A program made the position numbers and the translations under genes. Positions 35,874 to 46,249 of a stretch of DNA of 64,000 nucleotides are shown here, one piece after another (positions within the stretch are counted from its first letter, which is position 1; each line of letters starts with the position of its first letter). This DNA comes from Kingdonia uniflora (lineage: Eukaryota > Streptophyta > Magnoliopsida > Ranunculales > Circaeasteraceae), in NCBI GenBank assembly GCA_014058105.1, contig JACGCM010001421.1, positions 1-64,000 on the forward strand, in the 5' to 3' direction. The notes under the pieces are model-generated. The model saw only the letters and a list, made by a program, of their open reading frames with translations, was not told the origin of the DNA and did not search any database.

Positions 35874-36373
35874 ATTTTACTCATCTCCTTCTCCCCGTGG
35901 AGAACCACCAACCTGGCCTTTTCCTTCACCTCTTTCCAATCGTCCTCCACATCATGTCGATCTTCTACGACCTTCCTCCTCCCCCAGCAATTCAAAAGGT
36001 TTGACCCTTCTCTTTTTCACCTCTGCAACCTCACCACTTCCCGTGGTCCCCAACGCTGCAAGACGCTTTAGCATTTTCCTTTTGGGGAATGTTCGAGCTA
36101 ATTTGCTCGACATAATGGACTCCGGTATTCCCGTGTCCACTCCAGGGGCCTTAGGGAAGTTCACTCGCCTATCCCCATCAGTCCTCTTATTTTTACTACC
36201 ATCAACGCTCGTCATTAGCCTTGTCGAATGAGATTTCATAACCTTTTTAACTCTGTTGTTAACATGCTAATTCCTACTAATGCCAAGATCTTCTAGTACA
36301 GCCTCGAGTTCTGTCTCCTCTTGAGCAACTTTATCCAACAATGACTCTTTCCTTGTCACCCAAGACCTAGGAC
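35874..36373 (-). pseudogene. Antisense gene of element D, basic linker exon
   Basis: Acceptor gtaagacag before 36373, donor ATG|GTAGGT after 35874. It codes for KESLLDKVAQEETELEAVLE, DLGISRN, a basic Ser/Lys-rich stretch (LMTSVDGSKNKRTDGDRRVN, SSKLARTFPKRKMLKRLAAL) and ends KARLVVLHGEKEMSKM. E carries the same exon at 55558-56050. Clusters of basic residues suggest nuclear localisation or nucleic-acid binding (inference). Confidence 0.8.
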
Positions 36374-36456
36374 CTGTCTTACATAAAACGTTAACATCAA
36401 CGAGCATCGTACAATTTCTACTATCAATCTCATACATTATACATTGTTATACTTAC

Positions 36457-37223
36457 ATTGTTTTGCAGTTCTAAACAGAAGTTCTATAGGTTCTTCATCA
36501 TATCTCTGAAGGCAGTCACCTTCACCCATATCACATTATCGTTCCAAGGGTCGACCTGCTAATTTCAGATCGAAGAAGCGAGATTGAGTAACTTTTGCAC
36601 ATAAATAAGCCCCTCTACTTGCACTATAATTTTTTACACCGTAAAACTACAACACGCCCTCAGAGGATATCCTTCTCATTCTGCCCTCTCCTTCCCACCA
36701 TATATTAAAATCTTTGCAAGCACTTATCACCTCCCACATGTTCTCATTCATCTGAACGGGACATGCACCGATAAGATTCCTAATCCCTTTAACCAGATTG
36801 TTAAGGGGAAGACTCAACCCGTACTCCAACTGAGACAAGTAACATAAAAAGCCTTCAGAAAGTTTATTATGAACATTCCCATCATAATACTCCATAAAGA
36901 TCAATTCCTCTGTGCCTCTATCCCTTTTCTCCTTCAACAAATCGGCCAACAGATAAAAATATTCTTCTCCCGTTACTATATTGCAACCCTAAATTGCCTA
37001 CCGGCATATTCAATGCAATTTCCCCATCTACCTCTTATAGAAACCTTGGCCTTACAAAACTCTTTGAATGCATCTGAGCAAGGAGAATAAGATACCAATC
37101 ATCCAGGGAAATCTTGAAATTAATCAGCACCTACTTCTTCCTCATTTCCAGACGTTCCAATCTCAGACTCAGTCAGCCGACCAGAGGTCGATGCTTCACT
37201 TACAGGGGAATTCCTCATATCAG
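36457..37223 (-). pseudogene. Antisense gene of element D, PF04195-like exon
   Basis: Acceptor tttcctgtag before 37223, donor GTAAGT after 36457, both shared with E. Begins with ATG AGG… (MRNSPVSEAS) and an acidic Ser/Thr-rich leader. Then come SYSPCSDAFKEFCKAKVS, LLKEKRDRGTEELIFMEYYD, LSEGFLCYLSQLEYGLSLPL and VQMNENMWEVISACKDFN, ending near CLQRYDEEPIELLFRTAK. The central part resembles PF04195 ('putative gypsy type transposon') as I recall its pattern. Several stops in this copy. Confidence 0.75.
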
Positions 37224-37458
37224 CTACAGGAAAGGATTTTTATCCTAGACAACACTCCCCACGATCGACCTACACAAAGGTTCAGGTATCTATGGTTATA
37301 TATTTTTTATATATCCGTCAACTATATTCAAATATCTTGCATATCTCATATAAATAAGCAGATTTTCTTAGATTACTATAAATAGTAATTGATCGCTTTT
37401 CCTAGCAATACAAATTGATCTTCAAAATCACATACACACATCACATATATCTACTAAC

Positions 37459-37899
37459 TTTAATATCGGAATATGAATACGAGACAGTGCCATATCCCCT
37501 CACCACGCTGTTGTATAACCACTATCGCGACTCTGATTCAGTAACTCTCTCATTCTTTGAATGACGATCCCTTTCGCTTAAATCTCCACAAGTGTTTGTG
37601 TTATTTTTGCCACTCTTCTTCCTTCCTCTCTTACTGTTCTTCAATTTTTCAGAAGTTAAAAAGCATTTGATTGACGAAGATGACGCAGTATTTTTATTTT
37701 CTCTCATTAACTGCTGGCAATTATTGAGCCTCGCACGAGCCATCCTCGGTTTCGGAACTGAGGTGTCCCTTCTACTATCCATATTAGACGTCTTGCACCT
37801 TTTCGGTAAAAATGCCTTCTCATCATTTCCCTTTCCCTTATATTTTAATTTATTTTCATCTATCTTTTCCAAATCTCTTTCTGACCTCACCACGCTCAT
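37459..37899 (-). pseudogene. Antisense gene of element D, Ser/Arg-rich exon
   Basis: The reading starts MSVVRSERDLEKIDENKLKY at 37899, stays open to a TAG at about 37522, and the homology with E continues to a donor (gttagt) after 37459. It contains VPKPRMARARLNNCQQLMRE and a Ser/Lys/Arg-rich tail (SKRGRKKSGKNN). E has the same text at 54036-54481. The ATG may be the start of translation from a local promoter, or an internal Met of an exon spliced to upstream exons. Confidence 0.75.
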
Positions 37900-37996
37900 T
37901 TTGACTCACTCTTATACGTAATCGAGTTTTCACAACTTTTCCACAGGAAACAAATTTAGAAACTCCCTGCTTTTTCTGTACGTGCTTCTTCTTCTA

Positions 37997-38019
37997 CTCT
38001 TATAACAGCACTAACGTCA
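37997..38019 (-). promoter_or_regulatory. Candidate promoter of the antisense gene in D (TATAAGAG plus ACGT box)
   Basis: On the minus strand ATGACGTT (38020-38013) precedes TATAAGAG (38004-37997), about 100 bp before the ATG at 37899. E has the same arrangement with a perfect TGACGTCA. ACGT boxes are bound by plant bZIP factors. Conservation may instead reflect general relatedness of the two copies. Confidence 0.4.
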
Positions 38020-38229
38020 TTTCCAAAGCTCCCTTCACAAAAATTCAAATATCTTTATATTTATTTTTTTCACAACAGTCACAAACAACATTCACCAAAA
38101 TAGAGGATCTATTTAACAACAATTTCTTTCAGATTATTCAAACTTAAAAGAGTTATACTCTGTTACACCTATTTTACATTCACTCCCTTTATCTCACATA
38201 TAATTACATCTAAAGTAGCCTTGATGACC

Positions 38230-38560
38230 TGAAAAACCATAACTAATAGGTAAACCTATAACGATCCTCGCATCCTCAAATTCGATCTCCACCTCAGCAA
38301 TCAATCCTACCACCTCTTTTTGATCTGCAGAATCCCTCACCAGTTCATGAAAATATCCCTAAAAGAAAAGCGGGCATACTCAAGCTCCCTACCCATTGAA
38401 TCTAATCCTTCGAACAGACACTCCCTTACTGGCAGCTCAGCATCATCACCCAGCGATCCAAAATTATCTCCCGCACTTCAGGGATCTTAATTGTAAATCA
38501 TCCTTCAGCGGTACAGTAAATTCTCTGAGATCGAGTTTGTACCATTCTATAACTTTTCCC
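38230..38560 (-). pseudogene. Antisense reading block upstream in D ('SMGRELEYARF')
   Basis: Minus-strand frames conserved with E at the protein level: a piece with AELPVREC LFEGLDSMG then RELEYARFSFRDIF (about 38440-38360), ending at a possible donor (CTG|GTGAGG), and a second piece ELVRDSADQKEVVGLIAEVE followed by EFEDARIVIGLPISYG (about 38340-38240). Both copies carry frame breaks. It probably forms a middle exon of the antisense gene. Not recognised. Confidence 0.5.
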
Positions 38561-39489
38561 CCATATTTAGAAATCTTTCAACCCTTATTTATACATTGTT
38601 ACTACCGATTCCCCACAAAGAGTGCTAATATCCTTTTATTTCGTAACAAAAACCCCAGAATCTTGAGAAAATTTATTTCAACTTATCTATTCCCCTTAAA
38701 CTCAATCATTCTAGATATTTTCAGGTCGAACTTATTCTTTCCAGATTTAATTTTTTAAATCGGCCTCTGTGACATCAAATCTTTACGCTAAAATTTCTTA
38801 CAAATTTTATATCTCCCACATTTCTAACTCGCAAATGAAATATTTGCCTTGTAACACATATTTTCACAAGTAAATTTGTAACAGTTCAAATATTGCAAGT
38901 ATTTGCACTTTTTGCACTCGTACATTTCATTTCATGCATTCTTCAGATCATACAGCTCGATTTCTAGAGTTATCTGTATCAGCACGAAATTTGTTAACAC
39001 ATTTTTTTCACCTCAAAACATATTACAAGTATTTTTACAGATAACAAGTCTTTCAAGGACCGACCTTAGATACTTTATAGATATCAAGTTTGTCTAGTAC
39101 TCAACTTCTAATACTTTACATATAACTTGTTTTTTAGTACTTTTGCAACTACCAGGTCCCTCAGGCACTCCGACACATCAAATCCTTCAGTTTGTCCTAC
39201 TTTAGTAATTTTTCACCCTGATGCAAAGCAGAAATTGGAAACAACAAGAATGTTCACTCCAATAAGTTTGGTCGAAGTCTAGGTTAACTTTAAATAGAAA
39301 CTATAGAAGCAGAGGACTCAGTAATTGAACCAACTCATCAAACAAAAGGTCTTCTTAGCGCCATAAAGTGATGAAAATGTAGAAGTGGACTTCTACTTTT
39401 TATCTCCTTCCTCCACCACCATCTCCTTCTCCACTAATACCACCATCTCCATAGATTTGGTAGAGATAAAGAGGGCCCAACCTTAGAAT
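38561..39489. other. Element D, antisense-gene introns or spacer
   Basis: No gene supported. The stretch is AT-rich and aligns in patches with E 52420-53390 (inverted), for example around the repeated phrase acttgttatctataaagtact. Probably introns between the leading exon and the 38230-38560 block. Confidence 0.4.
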
Positions 39490-39810
39490 CTATTGTGACG
39501 CAAGAAATTAATGCAACTGCACCGCAGTTATGCCTATTTCTGCATCTGTCTCCCCAACCTTATCTTCCATAAGGATGCGGAGACAAACCCAACGTTGCTC
39601 GCCAATTAAGACAACGTTGTGAAACTCCCATCTATAGTAAAAATCTTCTTAAGCTTCAGCCGCTTCATTCTATGACATGCCTCTATACGTCGGAGGAACA
39701 GGAACAGGAACAAGATCCTCCAAGGATTGATCCCCGAAGAACTTTAACTTCAACCTATGTATTTCTGAAGCGATTCGCTCTTCAAGAGCAATTCTATGAG
39801 TCTTCACCAT
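39490..39810 (-). pseudogene. Antisense gene of element D, leading exon
   Basis: ATG at 39810 opens MVKTHRIALEERIASEIHRL, then KFFGDQSLEDLVPVPVPPTY, RGMS, TAG, NEAAEA, TAA, EDFYYRWEFHNVV. The frame stays readable to TAG at 39490. E has MVKTRRMVLEERITSEMQRS in the same place. C has a shorter relative (MKTHYQQCSEENEV…). In E a GTGAGC donor occurs at the point where D reads GCGAGC, so the exon may end near 39600. A TATA-like box (ttatacaaagag, about 39895) lies about 80 bp upstream. Confidence 0.6.
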
Positions 39811-40127
39811 CTTCCAAAATGGCAGAAGTTTTTGCAATAGATCAAGCGTACTTTGTCACAATCCTCGGTACAGGTACTCTTTGTATAACCCTACATTTAT
39901 TATGCAAGAATGTTTTACCAAGCGTCATCATTCAATACTGATGAAACCCTTCAAACCCTAACCGTCACATATATCAATATTCCCATCCACATTCAATACA
40001 TGTCCATCACCCTTTTATACGCGCATTTTCCATACAGTCAGCAATATCATTACTTCTTTTAAAATTCAAAATAGGCATACCCATATATCTAAATACTTTC
40101 TCAACCAAAGGCACTCATGACTTCAGT

Positions 40128-40141
40128 TGCGAGGGGGCGAT
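40128..40141 (+). other. Polypurine tract of element D
   Basis: gcgagggggcgat directly before the 3' LTR; E has gtgagggggcgat in the same place. It would prime plus-strand cDNA synthesis. Confidence 0.85.
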
Positions 40142-40761
40142 TATAGGGGCCTATCTCTCGATCTCACCTAAAATCGAGTTGCCACTAGTTCAAATTACCT
40201 CCATGTCAGACTCACGCATTCTCCACATGACTTCTCCAGTCAGCATCGCCACATACTCCGCGAACTGACAAGAAACGTGGGTCGAGCTCAAACCGAAAAG
40301 CCTAAACCATTTAAAGCCACCTGTCTCTCACAAACTCAGCAGTTACTCAGTCAAGTAGCCACTAACCACATTGTTTGGAGAATGTTTTTCTGCACGAAGA
40401 AGAGCTGCACAATAGGCCTATGTAAAACAAAAGTTCCAAAAGAGACAAGGACCAGAAAAATTATAAGAGAAATCAGCAAGAAAACTATATTTTCTAAGAT
40501 TCTCAAAGCTGCAAAAATTTTATTCTCAAGGTCAATCATTTTTAAATCTAGAAATAACTTGTAATAAGATATTATCAGCCTCAAGCAATAAATGTCACTA
40601 TTATAAAAACCCTCAACACGAGTTCGTAGTTTTTTACCTATTAATAGGTTTTCCACGCTAAAGACCTGTGTCATTTCTTGCCTATTAGATTTTTATCATA
40701 GGTATATTGGTGTAAGGACTAATTCCTGACCACTTTGAGCTCACGGAATTAGGCCATTACA
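40142..40761 (+). repeat. 3' LTR of element D
   Basis: 620 bp, tataggggcc to ggccattaca. Its TATA region is damaged (cctatgtaaaac where the 5' LTR has catatataaag). The palindrome near 40635 is kept as acctattaataggt. Followed by gggtc, the right target duplication. Confidence 0.95.
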
Positions 40762-41164
40762 GGGTCTATTTCTATATTTACATCAATTGAGCTTATCTTA
40801 TTCTTACGATCCATTGAACATATTTTATTTTATGTGAGCCATCGAGCCTATTTTATTTTTTCATATCAGAACAATCGATCCCATTTCAATTTTTGCATCC
40901 ATTGCGTCCATTTTTTAAATTCGAACAATCGAGCATATTTACCCATTTCTCGAGTCTACCCGAGTGTGATACTTTTCCCACCCAGTGACCTTTCACTTAA
41001 TTATTTACCTTCGAAAAAGAAATATAACCATAACTCGTTGAATTTACAAAGGTGGGAAACTGAACGCACATTTCCTATTCAAAATTACAAAGAAAAAAGA
41101 AATAAATGAAGAAAGCAACAACTACAAGCACCAAAATTATAATAAGAGGAAGACACATACCCCT
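40762..41164. other. Element C, right of D; probable intron of its antisense gene
   Basis: AT-rich, no coding sequence seen. The words catcgagcctattttatttt and variants (near 40780, 40850, 40905, 40930) recur in degenerate form, a weak repeat of about 40-60 bp. Confidence 0.4.
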
Positions 41165-41494
41165 ACATTATTTGTAGACCGGCCAGTTCTCCCAATACCA
41201 TGACCCATCACCACCACCCTCCTCTGCCTCCACCAATTACCGCGCCAGCGCCCTCAATACAGCAGAATGTTCGATCACTGTTAGGAGGTCATACTAAAAC
41301 ATTCCCTACCAGAATGTGAATGCCTCTTCTTGTTCCGGCTCGATGCTAGTTACATCTTCCTGGTGCAGATAAATGAGGTCAGGCAGCGGGCCCCCCATAT
41401 TCTTCCTCTCAAAGAACCTCCTCGTCAGCTCGACGTACTTAGCCTCCACTAACACCTCATTTTCCTCTGAACATTGCTGATAGTGAGTCTTCAT
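41165..41494 (-). pseudogene. Antisense gene of element C, leading exon
   Basis: ATG at 41494 opens MKTHYQQCSEENEVLVEAKY and continues with VELTRRFFERKNMGGPLPDL, IYLHQEDV and EEAFTFW. A GTAGGG donor is possible right after the Trp at about 41306. Beyond it the frame remains readable with three stops to TAA at about 41163 (EHSAVLRALA, WYWENWPVYK). The first part resembles the leading exon of D and E: M(V)KTH, EE, FF, P-x-P and a final aromatic-Trp in the same order. Its place just inside the 3' LTR is also the same. Confidence 0.6.
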
Positions 41495-41574
41495 TTCCTT
41501 TTAATAAGTTAGGCCATTCTGGTTTGATGGAAAAGATGAAAAAGGGTTAATCAAACCTACTCTTTAACCACCCC

Positions 41575-41581
41575 TTTTATA
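41575..41581 (-). promoter_or_regulatory. TATA box of the antisense gene in element C
   Basis: On the minus strand GCTATAAAAGGGGTGG, 81 bp before the ATG at 41494. That leaves room for a start site about 30 bp downstream and a 5' leader of about 50 bp. E has a TATA box at nearly the same distance from its own leading exon. Confidence 0.6.
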
Positions 41582-41724
41582 GCTTGATTAAGAAAGAATT
41601 AATGATTCCTTAATCAGGATAATCAACATTAATACCCTTAGAAATGGGCATATTCATACCAGTGCACCGTATAACTTCCTATGCATAATAATTTTCTCAG
41701 CACGTGTTATCTACAATAATTTAT

Positions 41725-41758
41725 GAGGCTTGAAACCTAGTGTGCTCACAAATTAGCC
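41725..41758 (+). repeat. Stray copy of an LTR-internal segment before the 3' LTR of C
   Basis: 30 bases beginning cttgaaacctagtgtgct and ending aaattagcc are repeated exactly inside the 3' LTR (about 41849-41878), although this copy lies outside the LTR border and before the purine tract (gagagagggcaaa, 41765-41777). Confidence 0.9.
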
Positions 41759-41777
41759 CTAGCTGAGAGAGGGCAAA

Positions 41778-42475
41778 TATAGTAGCCTACTTGCTGCCTT
41801 CCAAGACTAGACAAACACTCAAAGACTACATCAAAGTCTACTGAAAGACTTGAAACCTAGTGTGCTCACAAATTAGCCAAGGCAAGCCGAATAATCGAAG
41901 ACAACGTCGAAGCCTACCGTGTAGCTCGAAGGCCAGGGAACTCATCAATAAATCAAAATCCACAACAAACCTACATTTGAATCCAATAAAGCTTAGCCCA
42001 TATCAGTATATGGTCGAAGGCAGACAACTCAGCAGACAACCTAACAGATAACTATGGCAGAACTGACTTCCGTACGGGACAAGTGCCAAAGAGGATATAC
42101 ATGTAGCTTAACCCTTTTGTAGTGACTTATCTTTTCCTATCTCCTATAAATAGGAGAGGTGATCCCCCATGAAGAGGTTAGAAAAATTTAGTTCATAAAC
42201 CCCATATAAGAGTTGAAGAGAACCTTTGAGCACTCAGAGAAACTCAATATTTAGGTCTTCCCTAACTAAAAATCTGTAATCCCATCTTTACATATATTAT
42301 CTTTTTCAAATCCTCGCTAGAGGTCATAGAGAATATCTATTCAAGGACTCCACTCATGTATGTTTGCATAGTATACTCTCATATTGTTATCTTAGATACT
42401 TGTGAAAGTCTTTAATCGAGCCTATTCCCATGGTGTAAGAGCTCAGTCTCCTATCCCCGAGATTAAACCCCTACA
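41778..42475 (+). repeat. 3' LTR of element C
   Basis: 698 bp from tatagtagcctac to aacccctaca, aligned with 16187-16822. TATA region at 42140-42152 (ctcctataaatag). Followed by atctt, the right target duplication, and then LINE sequence. Confidence 0.94.
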
Positions 42476-43345
42476 ATCTTAGTTACAAGGATAAACATAG
42501 GATTACTGCGCACACTTATATTCCAGCTACTCTCCACTATCTACAAGAAATCATGTTCCTTGGCCCAGTGATTAATTTTTTTGAAAGGCTTCAACTTTAG
42601 AGTAAGAGGAGTGAAGATCTTAACCACCATAGTAGAGTGATCTCCCCAGGACTACGAAAGGAAACTTCTTTATCAAGCATCTTGTTGATCCAGTTGTGGT
42701 TAATCATGACTGTGAATCTTGCAGAGGATTCTGCCTTTGCCCAATCTCTTATTAGATCAAGTGTAGAAGGTACCCTTATATCTATAGTCAGTCAGAGCAG
42801 CTTGATCAATAAGGTCTACTAGACCCTTATAATCATAAGTAGTAATTTCTCCACCCTCAGTACTATCATAGTTGTTAACAATACTATTGTAGTTCCCAAG
42901 CACAATCCAGGGTTCATTAGCATTGGAAAACTACTAAGAAAGGCTAGTCCAAAGCCTATTTCTAACAGAAGTGGTGTTTATTAGCATAAACCAATGTCTA
43001 AATAAATCATTGACCATTCTTCCAAGTAGTAATAGCATTAATCACATTCAAGTCAATAACACTGGGATCCCAGAAAAGAATGACCTGAATGATCCAGAGT
43101 ATCAGTACACGCCAACCTGGAGCCATACTCTTAACAATTTTGCCAATGTTTTCTATCATAACCTTAGTCTCCACCAACCCCAGTATTGAAAGCTTGTACT
43201 TCATTTTTAAATTCCTAACCCCATTCTGCTTCAAGAAGCTATTTAAAACTCTTATGTTCCAGCAAGCCATGTTACTAATTGTAAACCTTGGATGTTGGTA
43301 AACACATTTTTGTACAGAATTTAAGCCCATTTTATAGATGTTTTT
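42476..43345 (-). pseudogene. LINE (L1 type) endonuclease part, right half of the split LINE
   Basis: Minus strand. 43351-43007 reads MACWNIRVLNSFLKQNGV and LSILGLVETKV, the N-terminus of an apurinic-type endonuclease with its Glu motif. Broken frames down to 42481 keep EPWIVLGNYNSIV, GGEITTYDYKGLVDLID and YKGTFYT, the usual order of that domain. The text continues at 16186 on the far side of C. The 5' end of the LINE is not seen beyond about 43345. Confidence 0.85.
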
Positions 43346-44644
43346 GGCCATTATGAGACCATTTTTATCTAATTATTGCCAAGTTACCCCATTTTTAAGT
43401 TTTCTACTCTATTGGAGTTAATTTGCCAAATTTTTTTTGCCAAATTAAAGCTAAAATGGCAAAAGAACCATAATGAGGAATTCCAGCAGTTCAGCAGAGC
43501 AGTTTTATCAGGATTGGTCTAGTTAGGCTATATGAAAATCAAGATCATCGCTGAGATAAGGAACCAAGATGATAAACCTCAATTTATACTTCTCTAATCA
43601 ATCGAAGCCAAACACAAGAAGATGGAGGATTCCGACCACCACCTACTGGCAATCACCGCTGGTACAAGGCATCCCACTAACGATCGCCAACTAATGGTGG
43701 TCAAAAATTGTAATTTTAAAGCACTGATCTCAAGGCGATCTAAAGAGAGAAAATCGCTGTCAGATGCCTAATTCCCACCGTTGAAGATGACTGGGAGTAG
43801 TTAGGATAATTTAATGTCAAGGTTTTCCCTATTTAATGTTTTGTTCCCCTCTCCAAACTTATTATCATTTTTAAAGGGTTTTGGAGAGCTTAAGAGTTGT
43901 GTTTGTATCTTATAACTCTAAGCTTAAGTTTAATGATAGTTAGTTTATTTTCTTTTATTTATCTTGCTTATTAAGATATTGTAGGGCTAATCCCCTCAAA
44001 CTAGATATGAGAAACAAGCTCCATAGGTGTATCTTAGGATTCTCTTATAGGTGATAGGCCTTACCTAGAGTCTATGTTTACTTTTTAAGGTTGCTTTTCA
44101 ACTCTTTTGAACCTAGCAATTTGGAAGAGGAGGAGAACAATTCTAACCTAAAAGATAGATTGGTGTCCTCAAAGAAACTAGTTTCTCAATCTACTTAGTG
44201 ACCTCTATGCCTAGGGATTATTCTTGTCTCCAACAATAAGGAGCAAACCCTAAGTAGGAAACTTAGAATTTGAGTCTAGATCTCAGCGGATTAGGCTCTC
44301 TAATTTGTTCCTAGCATAAAGATTTGAAAAGAATTTTAAACTGTGCGAATTAGTTTCGAAAGAGGGGATTCAAAGTGAAGACCCAAAACCTATTAAATTA
44401 CACCATAATATACTAATATAGAGTAAAATTCAAAGGTCTAGTTATTCTTAATAACTATTTTCCAAGACCTAGTTTAAGCGAAGATTTCAGATAAAACTAT
44501 TTCCCCCTAGATTTTAATTTACCCTAAAATAATGTACCTCTCAGTAGATTGACACCCTAGTTGCTCTTTTACTACATTATTAAGTAGGATTTTGATTAGA
44601 AAAATGACGGTCTATTAGTTGTGTAAAGATTTTGGACTCGGGTA
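43346..44644. other. Unassigned LTR-like stretch
   Basis: No coding region. Composition and phrases such as aacaagctccataggtgtatc and aaaccctaagtaggaaactta are in the style of plant LTR and leader sequences, but the stretch does not match the F LTR or any other LTR here. It may be the remains of another element or the leader of F. Confidence 0.35.
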
Positions 44645-45760
44645 TCATATACCCCATTTTAGATAGTAAGTGGATCAGCCCCATTCAGGTTGTACTCAAG
44701 AAATCAGGGATTACTACAGTTGAAAATGAGAATAATGAATTAATACCCACCCATATGACCATCGGGTGATGTGTATGTATCGACTACAGAAAATTGAGTA
44801 CGGTCACGAGGAAAAAATATTTTCCTCTTCCATTTATTGATTAAATACTTGAACGCTTAGACGGAAAGAGTCATTACTGCTTTCTTGATGGCTATTATAG
44901 ATATAATCAGATCCCAATTGCTCCAGAAGATTAGAAGAAAACCACTTTTATGTATCCCTATAGAACATATGTTTATCGACATATGCCATTTGGGTTGTAT
45001 AATGCACCCACAACATTCCAGGGTTGTATGATGAGCATTTTTTTCGACATGGTTGATAAGTTTCTTAAAATCTTTATGGATGAATTTTTAGCATTTGGGT
45101 TGTCTTTTGATGAATGTTTACACCATTTAAAACTCATGCTAGAACGGTGTACACAAACAATTGTGGTGTTAAACTGAGAAACGTATCAATTCATGGTGAC
45201 GCAGGGATAGTTTTTGGACATATTATTTCCAACAAGGGATTAAAGTCGATAAGACCAAGATCGATATTATTTCTTCCTTACCTCCACCTTGGATGGTTAG
45301 ACCATTGATCATTCTAGGCCATGTTGGTTTTTCACCATGTTATACAAGATTTTAGCAAAATTTCCAACCATTGTGCAATTTACTTGGCTAAGGACCTGAT
45401 TCAAACTTTGATAATGCATGTTCAAGAGCTTTTGAGAAGCTTAAACTTCTATTAATTATACCCTTATCACCCAACTTCCCAATTGTAAACTTCCTTTCAA
45501 GCTCATGTGTGACGCTTCAGATTACGCTGTTAGAGCAATTTTAGGGAAATAGTAGATATAATAACCTTATGTTATTTAATATGCTAGTCGCACGCTCAAT
45601 GACCACAATTAAATTACTCTCCACCAAGGAGAAGGAGTTATTAGTTATTGTTTTACCTTAGAAAATTTTGTGGTCTACCTTGTTGGTCCAAAATTTGTTT
45701 ACACTGACTACCGCCCTTACACTATTTACTATCTAAAAATGCACTAAGCATCGGTTAATT
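44645..45760 (+). pseudogene. Reverse transcriptase and RNase H of element F
   Basis: Begins near 44650 (YPILDSKWISPIQVVLKKSG), then CIDYRKLSTVTRK, HYCFLDGYYRYNQIPIAPED, YVYRHMPFGLYNAPTTFQGC and the catalytic box KIFMDEFLAFG, in which the second Asp has become Glu. RNase H is marked by LMCDASDYAVRAILG near 45505 and KFVYTDYRPYTIYYL near 45700. Many stops. Confidence 0.82.
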
Positions 45761-46249
45761 TATGGATGTCCTTTGTTACAGATTTGATTTTAAATGTGTT
45801 AAAAATGTTATTACAGACCATCTATCTCTAATTTTTACTGAAGTGCTAAGATTTTCTCCTATCGTTGAAACATTTTTTGTAAGTAGGCTTATGGCTGTCT
45901 CACAATTTCTTGGTACGCCAATCTGTCAATTATCTTGTTGTTACATATGATTACTTGGCCATTGTCAAGAAGATAAACAAAATTTATACACTGGTTAGAC
46001 GTTTAAGTTAGGATGATTCTTATCTACATATTTTGTTCAGACCAAGTGATCAGGAGATGTATCTCAAATGATGAGTTCCATAGTGTATTTTCATTTTGTC
46101 ACAACCTTAACTTGCAGAGGACATTTGGTGCCAAGAAACAACCACAAAAGTCCTCAATTCTGGTCTCTATTGGCCTACCCTTTTTTGGCGATGCGCTTAC
46201 CTTGTTATTCTGAATGTGATAGGTACTAGAGGATCAGAAATTTTTCTCA
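45761..46249 (+). other. Element F, linker between RNase H and integrase
   Basis: No readable domain; the zinc-finger part of the integrase should lie here but its His/Cys residues are not clear (…DEFHSVFSFCHNLN… near 46040 may be part of it). Confidence 0.4.

Larger units (their letters stand above)
27184..40761 (+). mobile_element. Element D: complete-length Tat-type Ty3/gypsy retrotransposon nested in C
   Basis: LTRs at 27184-27804 and 40142-40761 (about 90% identical by eye) flanked by gggcc/gggtc, a 5-bp target duplication with one change. Internal order: primer site, gag N-terminus, protease, RT, RNase H, second RNase H, integrase, 160-bp tandem array, long antisense gene, purine tract. 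The gag core is deleted (joint near 28475). RT (YIDG), protease (NTIN) and integrase (Glu to Lys) active sites are all altered, so it is non-autonomous. E, at the right of the window, belongs to the same family. Confidence 0.95.
16187..42475 (+). mobile_element. Element C: Tat-type Ty3/gypsy retrotransposon split by nested element D
   Basis: Plus-strand element bounded by LTRs at 16187-16822 and 41778-42475 and by a perfect 5-bp target duplication, atctt (16182-16186 and 42476-42480). Without D (27184-40761) and one copy of its target duplication it is about 12.7 kb. Order: 5' LTR, primer site, gag, protease, RT, RNase H, second RNase H, integrase, 227-bp tandem array, antisense gene, purine tract, 3' LTR. 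It disrupts a LINE whose two halves flank it. Many stops lie where relatives have CAA, CAG, CGA or TGG, as expected from cytosine deamination. Confidence 0.93.

Noticed and set aside
39672..39941. Plus-strand 89-codon frame in D (and 51815-52233 minus in E), considered as an extra sense ORF
   Set aside because: The opposite strand gives the better conserved reading (leading exon with ATG, TATA and donor), and the two sense frames align only in patches.
40277..40674. Open frames on both strands near the right end of D
   Set aside because: They fall in the 3' LTR.
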